From positions 62,001 through 126,000 of the forward strand of contig JAQGMF010000003.1 in assembly GCA_028292505.1 (NCBI GenBank): a DNA stretch of 64,000 nucleotides, given 5' to 3'. Source of the stretch: Rhodocyclales bacterium. Its GTDB lineage: Bacteria; Pseudomonadota; Gammaproteobacteria; Burkholderiales; Rhodocyclaceae. The notes below the pieces were generated by a model. That model made no database searches. It saw only the letters and a list, made by a program, of their open reading frames with translations, and had not been told where the DNA came from. The translations under genes and the position numbers were made by a program. Shown one piece after another: positions 54,884 to 62,723 of the stretch (position 1 is its first letter; the number at the start of each line of letters is the position of its first letter).

Positions 54884-55800
54884 GAAACGCCTTTGCAGAC
54901 GAAGTAACCAAACTGGCGAGTCAGGATGCCCGTGTCATCATGCTGTCCGGCGACATAGGCAACAAGCTCTTCGACAATTTCAAGAAGGTCGATGAGCGTC
55001 GTTTTTACAATTGTGGTGTGGCCGAAGCCAACATGATGGGCGTTGCCGCGGGCATGGCACTCTCCGGTCTGCGCCCCGTCGTATATACGATCACGCCTTT
55101 TACAACGACGCGATGCTTCGAGCAGATCCGCGTTGACGCTTGTTACCATCATGTACCTGTTACGATCGTTGGCACGGGTTCTGGCTTGTCTTACGCGGAG
55201 CTTGGACCGACGCATCACTCGCTGGAAGATCTGGCAATCCTGCGCACGCTTCCTGGCATGAGTGTTCTCGCTCCCTGTGATGCGAACGAGTTGCGTGCCT
55301 GCATGCGTGCAGCCTTGAAGCAAGACGGGCCGGTCTATATCCGTATCGGCAAGAAGGGCGAAGCCGTTGTGTTCAACGAGGTTCCTGCGCTGACGATTGG
55401 CAAAGTGGCCATCGTTCGCCCCGGCTCGGACGTGGCCTTGCTATGCGCCGGTACCCTGATGGCGGAAACCCTTGAAGCGGCTACTCAGCTAAATGCACAG
55501 GGCATATCAACGGAAGTGGTGAGCATGCATTCGATCAAGCCGCTGGACGTCGACTATCTGGCAGCCGCTGCAACGCGATTCAAGCTTATTGCCACCATCG
55601 AAGAGCATGGCCTCATCGGTGGGCTTGGCAGTGCGGTGGCCGAATGGCGGTCACGTGTCAATGCGCCGGTTCGTCAGCTTGCTTTTGGCACGCCGGATGA
55701 ATTTATGCATGAAGTCGGCTCCCAGGAATATGCCAGACGCAAATACGGGCTCACGGCGGGCGATATGGCGACGGCCGTCGTTAATGCGCTCAAGGGATAG
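54880..55800 (+). CDS. Transketolase-like protein, C-terminal (pyrimidine-binding) subunit
   Basis: A 306-residue protein with the pyrimidine-binding and C-terminal domains of transketolase. MLSGDIGNKLFDNFKK, FYNCGVAEANMMGVAAGMALSG (with the catalytic Glu of GVAEANM), PTHHSLEDLAILRTLPGMSV and GPVYIRIGK, then ALLCAGTLMAETLEAA and EEHGLIGGLGSAVAEW. It completes the active site with the preceding subunit. The pair is separate from any housekeeping transketolase and probably specific to the polysaccharide. Confidence 0.92.
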   Translation: MRNAFADEVTKLASQDARVIMLSGDIGNKLFDNFKKVDERRFYNCGVAEANMMGVAAGMALSGLRPVVYTITPFTTTRCFEQIRVDACYHHVPVTIVGTGSGLSYAELGPTHHSLEDLAILRTLPGMSVLAPCDANELRACMRAALKQDGPVYIRIGKKGEAVVFNEVPALTIGKVAIVRPGSDVALLCAGTLMAETLEAATQLNAQGISTEVVSMHSIKPLDVDYLAAAATRFKLIATIEEHGLIGGLGSAVAEWRSRVNAPVRQLAFGTPDEFMHEVGSQEYARRKYGLTAGDMATAVVNALKG

Positions 55801-55806
55801 ACTCCG

Positions 55807-56421
55807 ATGCGTATCGGTCTGGACTTTGACAATACCATTGTCAGTTACGACGCCCTGTTTCACAAAGTAGCACTCGAACAAGGCGTCGTACCGCAAGAAA
55901 CTGCAGTCAACAAACTGGCTGTGCGCGACCATTTGCGCGCAGTCGGCAAGGAAGATGTCTGGACGGCAATGCAGGGCTATGTATACGGTGCCCGCATGGA
56001 CGAAGCACAAGCCTATCCCGGGCTTCATGAAGCGCTACGTGCGGCCCTCGACGTTGGTCACACTTTATGCATCGTCAGCCACAAGACGCGACATCCTTTT
56101 CTTGGCCCGCAATACGATTTGCATGCCGCAGCACGCAGCTGGATTGAGCGGCATTTATTGTCGGGGAAGGACCCGCTTGTCGACGAATCTGCAATTTTCT
56201 TCGAGCTGACCAAGCCTGAAAAGATTGCGCGTATTGCGGCACTCGAATGTGATGTATTCGTGGACGATCTGCCAGAGATACTGCTGGCGGATGGTTTCCT
56301 GCCTACAACCCGTCGTCTGCTTTTCGATCCCGAGGCGCACCACACTGCCACGCTGCCGGCGGATATCGATAGCATGCAGTGCTGGCCGCACTTCGGCGGT
56401 TGGCTTCGTACGTTGCAATGA
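55807..56421 (+). CDS. HAD-superfamily hydrolase, probable sugar phosphatase
   Basis: A 204-residue HAD protein. MRIGLDFDNTIVSYDALF carries the nucleophile Asp6 and acid/base Asp8, CIVSHKTRH contains the motif II Ser/Lys region, and DVFVDDLPEILL supplies the motif IV acidic pair. A helical cap with KEDVWTAMQGYVYGARM lies between motifs I and II. It could dephosphorylate a sugar phosphate made by the transketolase/isomerase pair, analogous to GmhB. It overlaps the kinase gene by 4 bp. Confidence 0.85.
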   Translation: MRIGLDFDNTIVSYDALFHKVALEQGVVPQETAVNKLAVRDHLRAVGKEDVWTAMQGYVYGARMDEAQAYPGLHEALRAALDVGHTLCIVSHKTRHPFLGPQYDLHAAARSWIERHLLSGKDPLVDESAIFFELTKPEKIARIAALECDVFVDDLPEILLADGFLPTTRRLLFDPEAHHTATLPADIDSMQCWPHFGGWLRTLQ

Positions 56422-57449
56422 ATCTTCCGAATATCGCCGCACTGCTCGAGCGCGCTGGGCAATCGACCGATGTGCGCGAAATCCGGATGCTCGCCAACGG
56501 CGGTAACAATCGCACATGGTTTGTTGCGACCGCCAGCGAACGCTATGTCGTCAAGCAATACTTCCGGCATGTCGATGACAAACGTGATCGCCTGCGGGCG
56601 GAATTCGACTTCACGTGTTATGCCAATAGCATATTTCCTGACGCCGTACCGCAGCCAATTGCTCAGGACGCGCTCGAAGGTTTGGCGGTCTACCGTTTCA
56701 TTCCGGGTGAAGTCTTGAGTCCTGGACAAATTGCCCAGCCGGAACTGGACGCTGCGGCGCATTTCTTCCGCGTCATCAATGGTCCACAACGCATGCAAGC
56801 GGCGCAAAGTTTGCCTGAAGCATCCGAAGCTTGTTTTGCCTTGAGCGACCATCTTGCGCTGGTAGGGCAGCGCATCGTGCGTTTGCGAGAAGGCGCGCTT
56901 GATCCTGATTTCGACATGGAAGCCGCTGAATTTCTCGACAATCTGTCGCGGCGCTGGCATGCCTTGGAAGCAGAGGTCGTGGATGCTGCTCAAGACGCAG
57001 GATTGGCTATCAGCGAAGCATTACCGCAAGAGCAACGTTGCGTATCGCCATCAGACTTCGGTTTCCACAACGCGCTGCGTGATAGCAAGGGGACGATACG
57101 TTTTCTCGACTTCGAATATGCAGGCTGGGACGATCCTGCAAAAATGACAGGCGACTTTTTTGCTCAGCTTGCTGTACCAGTTCCTGGCGCGTACTTTGAT
57201 GAATTCGTGAGTGCTACGCTGATGCACTTTCCGGACGCGAGTGCTTTGTGCATGCGCGCGGCACTCCTGCGGCCGGTCTATCAAATCAAGTGGTGTTGCA
57301 TTGCCCTGAACGTATTTCTGCCTGTGCATATGGCCAGACGAAAATTCGCCAATCCGTCGCTGGACGAATCTGCGCTCAAACGCCAGCAACTTGCCAAGGC
57401 ACAAACCCTTTTCCAATCACTCGTACCGATCTCCTATGGCATACATTGA
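56418..57449 (+). CDS. Aminoglycoside-phosphotransferase-like kinase (probable sugar kinase)
   Basis: A 343-residue protein with the APH/choline-kinase fold. RMLANGGNNRTWFVA and YVVKQYFRH (ATP-binding Lys), LAVYRFIPGEVLSPGQ (hinge), and the catalytic-loop equivalent SPSDFGFHNALRD with IRFLDFEYAGWDDPAKM (metal-binding Asp). The usual His of the HGD catalytic motif is replaced (PSD), as in some sugar kinases of surface-glycan clusters, while Asp and Asn are kept. It would phosphorylate a sugar or alcohol in the module. ATGA overlap with the HAD gene. Confidence 0.82.
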   Translation: MNLPNIAALLERAGQSTDVREIRMLANGGNNRTWFVATASERYVVKQYFRHVDDKRDRLRAEFDFTCYANSIFPDAVPQPIAQDALEGLAVYRFIPGEVLSPGQIAQPELDAAAHFFRVINGPQRMQAAQSLPEASEACFALSDHLALVGQRIVRLREGALDPDFDMEAAEFLDNLSRRWHALEAEVVDAAQDAGLAISEALPQEQRCVSPSDFGFHNALRDSKGTIRFLDFEYAGWDDPAKMTGDFFAQLAVPVPGAYFDEFVSATLMHFPDASALCMRAALLRPVYQIKWCCIALNVFLPVHMARRKFANPSLDESALKRQQLAKAQTLFQSLVPISYGIH

Positions 57450-58107
57450 TCTCATGTCCGTGATTCACAAAAGCACCACGCGCGACTATCTCGCCCGTGT
57501 CAATGATCCCGACTACCCCAAGGCGAAGGCTGCTTTGTTGGCAAAACAGTGGGGGTTCGACTATTGGGATGGCGATCGCAAAATATGCTACGGCGGCTAT
57601 CGCTACATGGAAGGCCGTTGGGAAAAAGTAGCGCGGGCCATGGTGGAGCAGTACGGCATCAAACCGGGGGACCGAATTCTGGACGTGGGTTGCGGCAAAG
57701 GTTTCCTGCTCTATGACTTTACCAAGGTCGTGCCCGACCTGGAAATTCATGGCATCGATATCTCCGAGTATGCGATCGCCAATGCGAAAGAAGAGGTTCG
57801 GGATCGGTTACAGCTTGGAAACGCGACATCGCTGCCTTTTCCTGACGGTCACTTCGACTTTGTCTTCTCGATCACCACGCTGCACAACCTGCATTGCTAT
57901 GACCTGGACAAGGCCTTGCGCGAAATCGAACGCGTAGGGAAGAAGGACAAGTACATTTGCGTAGAGTCTTATCGTACCGAGGAAGAGAAAGCCAACTTGC
58001 TGTATTGGCAAGTCACTTGCGAAGCGTTCAATACGCCCGAAGAATGGGACTGGTGGTTCAAGCATACTGGTTATACCGGGGATCATTCCCTTATCTATTT
58101 CGAATGA
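57436..58107 (+). CDS. Class I SAM-dependent methyltransferase
   Basis: A 223-residue methyltransferase. SAM motif I is DRILDVGCGKGFLLYDF (ILDVGCGKG at 81-89), with GIDISEYAI as the acidic motif II and FSITTLHNLHCYDLDKALREIERVGK further on. The N-terminus (HKSTTRDYLARVNDPDYPK, GFDYWDGDRKICYGGYRY) is shared by a subgroup seen in polysaccharide clusters. The start at 57436 overlaps the kinase gene by 14 bp; an ATG at 57454 is an alternative. Target unknown. Confidence 0.87.
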   Translation: MAYIDLMSVIHKSTTRDYLARVNDPDYPKAKAALLAKQWGFDYWDGDRKICYGGYRYMEGRWEKVARAMVEQYGIKPGDRILDVGCGKGFLLYDFTKVVPDLEIHGIDISEYAIANAKEEVRDRLQLGNATSLPFPDGHFDFVFSITTLHNLHCYDLDKALREIERVGKKDKYICVESYRTEEEKANLLYWQVTCEAFNTPEEWDWWFKHTGYTGDHSLIYFE

Positions 58108-58115
58108 GGTAAGCC

Positions 58116-59165
58116 GTGGCTATTCCAAGAAAAATGAAAGCGGCCATCCTGGTTGAACAGCGCAAACCGCTGGTCGTGGATGATATCGAACTTCCTGAAA
58201 CGCTCGAGGTCGGCCAAGTGCTCGTCAAGGTGCACTTCAGCGGCATATGCGGCTCTCAGATTGGTGAAATTGACGGCGCAAAGGGCGAGGACAAATTTTT
58301 GCCACACTTGCTTGGCCATGAAGCTTCCGGCACGGTCATGGAGATTGGCCCGGGTGTAAAGCATGTCAAGCCTGGTGATACCGTTGTCATGCATTGGCGC
58401 AAGGGCTTAGGCATCGAAGGCGCGCCGCCGAACTATCGTTGGAAAGGAAATAAGCTCAATGCCGGGTGGATTGCAACGTTCAACGAGTATGCGATTGTCG
58501 CTGAGAACCGTTTGACGGCAATGCCTGAAGGCAGCGATCTGGAAGTTGCAGCGCTGTTCGGTTGTGCTGTGACAACGGGTTTTGGCGTGGTAGAGAATAA
58601 CGCCAAGCTGCGTATCGGTGAATCCGTTGTGGTGTTCGGCGCAGGCGGGGTCGGCCTTAATATCGTGCAGGCCGCGTCCCTGGTTTCAGCTTACCCTGTC
58701 ATCGCGGTAGACCTTTACGATGGCAGGCTTGATTTGGCGCGAAAGATGGGCGCCACGCATCTCATCAATGCGAGCACCGAGGATGCCGAGCAGGCCATTC
58801 GCAGCATCATCGGCGCGCAAGGCTTGGACTGTTTTATCGATAATACGGGCAATCCGAAGATTATCGAGCTCGGCTATGGCATGACGAAGGCGCAGGGGCG
58901 CGTCACACTTGTCGGCGTGCCAAAGAAAGGCAACAATATTTCGATCTATTCTTTGCCGTTGCATTTCGGCAAGCAATTGAGTGGATCACAAGGCGGCGAA
59001 GCCATTCCTCATATGGACATTCCGCGCTACCACCAATTGTTTCAGGCGGGGCGTATCAAGCTACGCGAGTTGATCACTGAGCGCTTTGTGCTTTCAGATA
59101 TCAACAATGCAATTGAAAGCATGCGCTCTGGAAGAGCAAGTGGCAGATGCCTGATAAGATTTTAG
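58116..59165 (+). CDS. Zinc-dependent medium-chain alcohol dehydrogenase
   Basis: A 349-residue MDR enzyme. GICGSQIGEIDG carries the catalytic-zinc Cys and LLGHEASGTVMEIGPGVKHVKPGDTV the conserved His-Glu. VVFGAGGVGLNIVQAASLV is the NAD(P) loop and DLYDGRLDLARKMGATHLI follows. The structural-zinc cysteine cluster of horse-type ADH is absent. It would oxidise or reduce a hydroxyl/keto group of a sugar or of a small donor. GTG start with GAGGTAAG upstream. It closes the module before the large fusion gene. Confidence 0.9.
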   Translation: MAIPRKMKAAILVEQRKPLVVDDIELPETLEVGQVLVKVHFSGICGSQIGEIDGAKGEDKFLPHLLGHEASGTVMEIGPGVKHVKPGDTVVMHWRKGLGIEGAPPNYRWKGNKLNAGWIATFNEYAIVAENRLTAMPEGSDLEVAALFGCAVTTGFGVVENNAKLRIGESVVVFGAGGVGLNIVQAASLVSAYPVIAVDLYDGRLDLARKMGATHLINASTEDAEQAIRSIIGAQGLDCFIDNTGNPKIIELGYGMTKAQGRVTLVGVPKKGNNISIYSLPLHFGKQLSGSQGGEAIPHMDIPRYHQLFQAGRIKLRELITERFVLSDINNAIESMRSGRASGRCLIRF

Positions 59166-59177
59166 ACGGGGTAGATC

Positions 59178-62100
59178 ATGGGAATTTCCTTGCCATTTGC
59201 TGAGCAACACGTGACTGCTAAGGCCGTACTGGAGCGGCCCCAGTCGCTCCTATTTGTTACTTCTCAGCTAAGGCCACGCGAGCTTAAGATGGCGTATGGG
59301 TTGCGTCAGCTTGGTTGGGCCGTTGGCCTTATTTATTATAAGTGGACACCGTTTGATCCTGAGGCTTGTTTTGACTTCGCAATAGAAGCCGAGTCTGCGC
59401 AAAACGCACATGCTATGGCCAAGCAATTAGCTCCCCATATCACCCATGTGTTTTCGGGTGCAATCGATGAATTCGTCATGATGTTCTGTCGGGACAAACC
59501 GTCTCCCGTGGTAATTGATCTTAACGATGTTTTTGCCCCGTCACTATTTGACTATTGCCATGAGAGATTTGAGCCAACACGAGAAGCGCTGGCACTTGCC
59601 GACGGTTTTTGCGCGCGAGACTTGCAGATAAAATCAGCTGAAAAAATAGACAATTTCAAGTTACCTAGGCATCTGGTGTTGTTTCCAGAATACTGCGGGC
59701 ACACGCAACCGATGGTTCGTGAGCGCAAATATCCTGCTGATGAAGTTCATGTCGTTTCTGTAGGAACATTCAGCTTAGAAACCCAAGGAATGTACGACAG
59801 TGGCTATTTAAGGTTGGCTCATCGGCTGATCAATCATGGCATACACCTACACATATTTCCTCATTGGGCTTACCGGCGTGATCATGCAGGAAGTCCACAC
59901 GCCAACTTCGAAAAGGATTTTGCGGATTTTCTAGCCCTTGAAAAACTCTCTTCTTATTTGCATGTACATGAAAGTCTGCCTATAGATGAACTCGCCAAAA
60001 TTTTGCCTGATTATGATTTTGGAATTATTTCAGGAGGCTGTTCAGAGTTTGGCCAAAATCTAAAATTCTATCGCCCTGCGTATTTGGAGGCGTGTTATTC
60101 AGGGCGGATATCCGATTATCTGGAAGCCGGCTTGCCCGTACTCATCAATGATGAAGTGAAATTCGATTTTTGGCTTTTGAAGCGCTATGGCGTCTGCGCC
60201 GACTTGAAGGGTATTCTTAAGCCGGGATTCAAACGAGTTTTGCTGGATTTAAAGCATGATAAAGGCACGAAAGCGGCTATGGGTCGAGCAACTCAGCGGC
60301 TTTCTGTGACTGCCAATAGTCCGAGACTGGCCAAGTTTTATCTGGAAATCTTATCAGAAGGTACTTTAGAGGATAGAAGGGTCGATCCCATTAAGGGAGT
60401 CCCAGAGCATACGCATAATATTGTAGCGCCGAGAAGTTTTAGTATACGTGCTGTAAGCTTGATTCGAAAATGTATAAAATGGTCTTCCCCGCGAGTTGCG
60501 AAGATATTACTCCCTTATAGGGCCAGCCGGTTATTTCAAGTCCGATTGCATAATGCACTTCGCGACATTCAGTCTGCCCAAGCACTGATTGGCGCTTTGA
60601 AGGCAGAGCAGGAGACATTGCTGGTTCAAACTAATTCCCTTGAGTTGGCCAGAAACGCACTTGCCAATGAACTGAGAGGCGGTTATAGCTCAATTGCGCG
60701 GGGTCAGAACACTATTGCCATATTACATTCGGAGTTGGCTGCGGTGGAATTGCGTCGTTTGACGCACGCGAAAGAAATTGAAGCGCTGGAGCAGAACGGA
60801 CTAAAACTCGAACGAAATATGGTCTTGCTGCAACAAGAAAAAGCTCTTCTTGAGCAAGACAATGACGCACTAGAGCAAGCCAAAACTGTTCTTCAACAAG
60901 ACAAGGCCGTCCTTCAACAAGATAACGTCGTCCTTCAACAAGATAAGGCTGTCCTTCAACAAGACAACGTCGTTCTTGAGCAAAACAAGGCCATCTTTGA
61001 GAAAAATATGGCGCTACTTCAGCATGACAAAATCATTCTTGAACAGACAGGAGTCTTGCTTGGGCAAGATATAGTAGTTCTGCGACAAGACAAGGTCACA
61101 CTTGAACAAGACAATGCATTACTTGAACAGGGCAAACACCTTCTTGAAAAAAGTCTGAATGACGCTACCCAGGAAATAGATGCAACACGCAAGGCGGTAA
61201 GCTTGCTTAAAACCGAGGCTCAGGAGCTTGAAAGCAATAAAGCGAAACTGAAACTTCAAATCGGAGAGCTAGAGCAGGAGATAGAGAGTCTTAGGTTGCA
61301 TATAGAGGAGTCGAATGAAGCAAACGACAGCCTCCGTATTGAGCTTGCTATTGCGAACCAGTATGCAGATATGCAACAGTCGAAATTGGCGCAGCTTGAA
61401 CGCGAAAACGTTCTTTTATTGGAGGACGTTCAAGCCGTTAGGACACTTGCAGCCGAAATCATTCGCGATAAAAGAGCGCTGCGTGGGAGCTTGACAGAGC
61501 TGCGGACTACAGTTAGAGATTTATTGGAAGAGAAACAGGCGCTCACGCTGCGTCTCTTGGAGCAGGAGCGGAGGGCTCATATATTAAATAATGAGAAGCT
61601 AATGCTTCAACAAGAGACGCAATGGGGCAAAGCATCAATCAAGGAGGTTGCTGCCGCTCTGAATTGGCAAGAGGTGCTCGATAGCGTGGAACGAACAAAC
61701 GGATTCAATGAACTTGTTCGTATCCTTGGGCTTTTCTCAGGAAGCACAAATGTTGGTGATGCCGCTTCAGCATGTTGGGACGCTTTGGCTGCCAAGAATT
61801 ACGACCAGTTGTTGAATTTTGGTTATGTTAATTTCAAGCGGACAATTGGAAACAACTATTTCAATTTTCTGGTACAAGAAGGCGATCCGCAAATTCAAGC
61901 TGTCGAAAAATTACTTCCACCTGAAGTTCTGCAACACGCTAGCACAATGGCAATTTCAATTGCTCATGACCCCGATTTTCCGACGACCGATCAATTTAGT
62001 TATAGGTATTTCGTGCTATTGCTGTGGGAATATCTCAAGACGATTGATGTTAAGGGATATAGTCAAATTATTGAGGAGCCTTTGGATGGTAACCCCCTTC

Positions 62101-62723
62101 TTGTGCCGGTGAATGGCCGCAACCTGTCACAAGACTTGGCAAATTCTCTAATCGAATACTATTCAATCGATGATGCTGTGTCGTTCGAACATGTTAATTC
62201 CGTATTGGAAATTGGAGGCGGTTATGGTAGGAATGCCTACGTCATTCTTTCCATCAATCCAAATGTGCAAGTCACACTCGTCGACATTCCTCCTGCGTTG
62301 TATATAGCTGAGCGATATTTGTCATCAGTCTTCAAAGAGCGCCGTGTTTTCAAAGCTAGACATTTCTCCAAATACGAGGAAGTAAGAGATGAGATGGAGC
62401 GCGCTTCAATCGTTTTTCTAATGCCACATCAACTTGCGCTCATGCCGGTTGGAAAATTTGATCTTGGCATGAATATTTCTTCATTGCATGAAATGAGTAC
62501 CGAGCAGATTGACTGGTACTTTGGACAGCTCAATCGCCTGACCGCGAAATATTTTTATCACAAGCAATGGAATAGCTCCAGTAACATATTTGATGGAGTG
62601 GTAGTGAATAAAGAAGACTATCCTTATCCGAAAAGCTGGCGGGAAATTTATTCCCGTCCGTGCAGCGTACAGAATGAGTTTTTTGAGGCTTTATATCAGG
62701 TGAGCACAAGTGACGCCCAATAA
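59178..62723 (+). CDS. Giant fusion: glycosyltransferase-like domain - coiled coil - sugar methyltransferase
   Basis: A 1181-residue soluble-looking protein in three parts. Residues 1-430 resemble a GT-B glycosyltransferase: LLFVTSQLRPRELKMAYGLRQLGW, VVIDLNDVFAPSLFDY, and GRISDYLEAGLPVLIND in the donor domain. Residues 456-815 are predicted coiled coil, with 18 consecutive heptads at 537-662 of the type LxQDKxV/LxQDNxV. Residues about 850-1181 look like a sugar O-methyltransferase, with SAM motif VLEIGGGYGRN at 1009-1019 and VTLVDIPPALYIAERYL. There is no signal peptide. The DNA is visibly AT-richer than the preceding genes. The architecture recalls the coiled-coil molecular rulers of O-antigen terminators WbdD and WbbB, so a chain-capping, length-measuring role is possible. 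That is inference; the domain calls themselves are moderately secure. Confidence 0.85.
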   Translation: MGISLPFAEQHVTAKAVLERPQSLLFVTSQLRPRELKMAYGLRQLGWAVGLIYYKWTPFDPEACFDFAIEAESAQNAHAMAKQLAPHITHVFSGAIDEFVMMFCRDKPSPVVIDLNDVFAPSLFDYCHERFEPTREALALADGFCARDLQIKSAEKIDNFKLPRHLVLFPEYCGHTQPMVRERKYPADEVHVVSVGTFSLETQGMYDSGYLRLAHRLINHGIHLHIFPHWAYRRDHAGSPHANFEKDFADFLALEKLSSYLHVHESLPIDELAKILPDYDFGIISGGCSEFGQNLKFYRPAYLEACYSGRISDYLEAGLPVLINDEVKFDFWLLKRYGVCADLKGILKPGFKRVLLDLKHDKGTKAAMGRATQRLSVTANSPRLAKFYLEILSEGTLEDRRVDPIKGVPEHTHNIVAPRSFSIRAVSLIRKCIKWSSPRVAKILLPYRASRLFQVRLHNALRDIQSAQALIGALKAEQETLLVQTNSLELARNALANELRGGYSSIARGQNTIAILHSELAAVELRRLTHAKEIEALEQNGLKLERNMVLLQQEKALLEQDNDALEQAKTVLQQDKAVLQQDNVVLQQDKAVLQQDNVVLEQNKAIFEKNMALLQHDKIILEQTGVLLGQDIVVLRQDKVTLEQDNALLEQGKHLLEKSLNDATQEIDATRKAVSLLKTEAQELESNKAKLKLQIGELEQEIESLRLHIEESNEANDSLRIELAIANQYADMQQSKLAQLERENVLLLEDVQAVRTLAAEIIRDKRALRGSLTELRTTVRDLLEEKQALTLRLLEQERRAHILNNEKLMLQQETQWGKASIKEVAAALNWQEVLDSVERTNGFNELVRILGLFSGSTNVGDAASACWDALAAKNYDQLLNFGYVNFKRTIGNNYFNFLVQEGDPQIQAVEKLLPPEVLQHASTMAISIAHDPDFPTTDQFSYRYFVLLLWEYLKTIDVKGYSQIIEEPLDGNPLLVPVNGRNLSQDLANSLIEYYSIDDAVSFEHVNSVLEIGGGYGRNAYVILSINPNVQVTLVDIPPALYIAERYLSSVFKERRVFKARHFSKYEEVRDEMERASIVFLMPHQLALMPVGKFDLGMNISSLHEMSTEQIDWYFGQLNRLTAKYFYHKQWNSSSNIFDGVVVNKEDYPYPKSWREIYSRPCSVQNEFFEALYQVSTSDAQ
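60786..61163 (+). repeat. In-frame 21-bp (heptad) repeats within the coiled coil, including a duplicated 42-bp unit
   Basis: Eighteen successive 21-bp units encode heptads beginning with Leu (one Phe). The units at 60891-60932 and 60933-60974 are a 42-bp tandem duplication: both encode LQQDKAVLQQDNVV and they differ at 4 of 42 bases, all synonymous (GAC/GAT, GCC/GCT, GAT/GAC, GTC/GTT). Flanking units are progressively more diverged. The array is in frame throughout and could lengthen or shorten the helix in heptad steps by recombination or slippage. It is coding sequence, not a CRISPR or intergenic repeat. Confidence 0.92.

Noticed and set aside
60786-61163. CRISPR-like periodic repeats
   Set aside because: The 21-bp periodicity is fully in frame and encodes coiled-coil heptads inside one large gene; there are no spacers of unique sequence.
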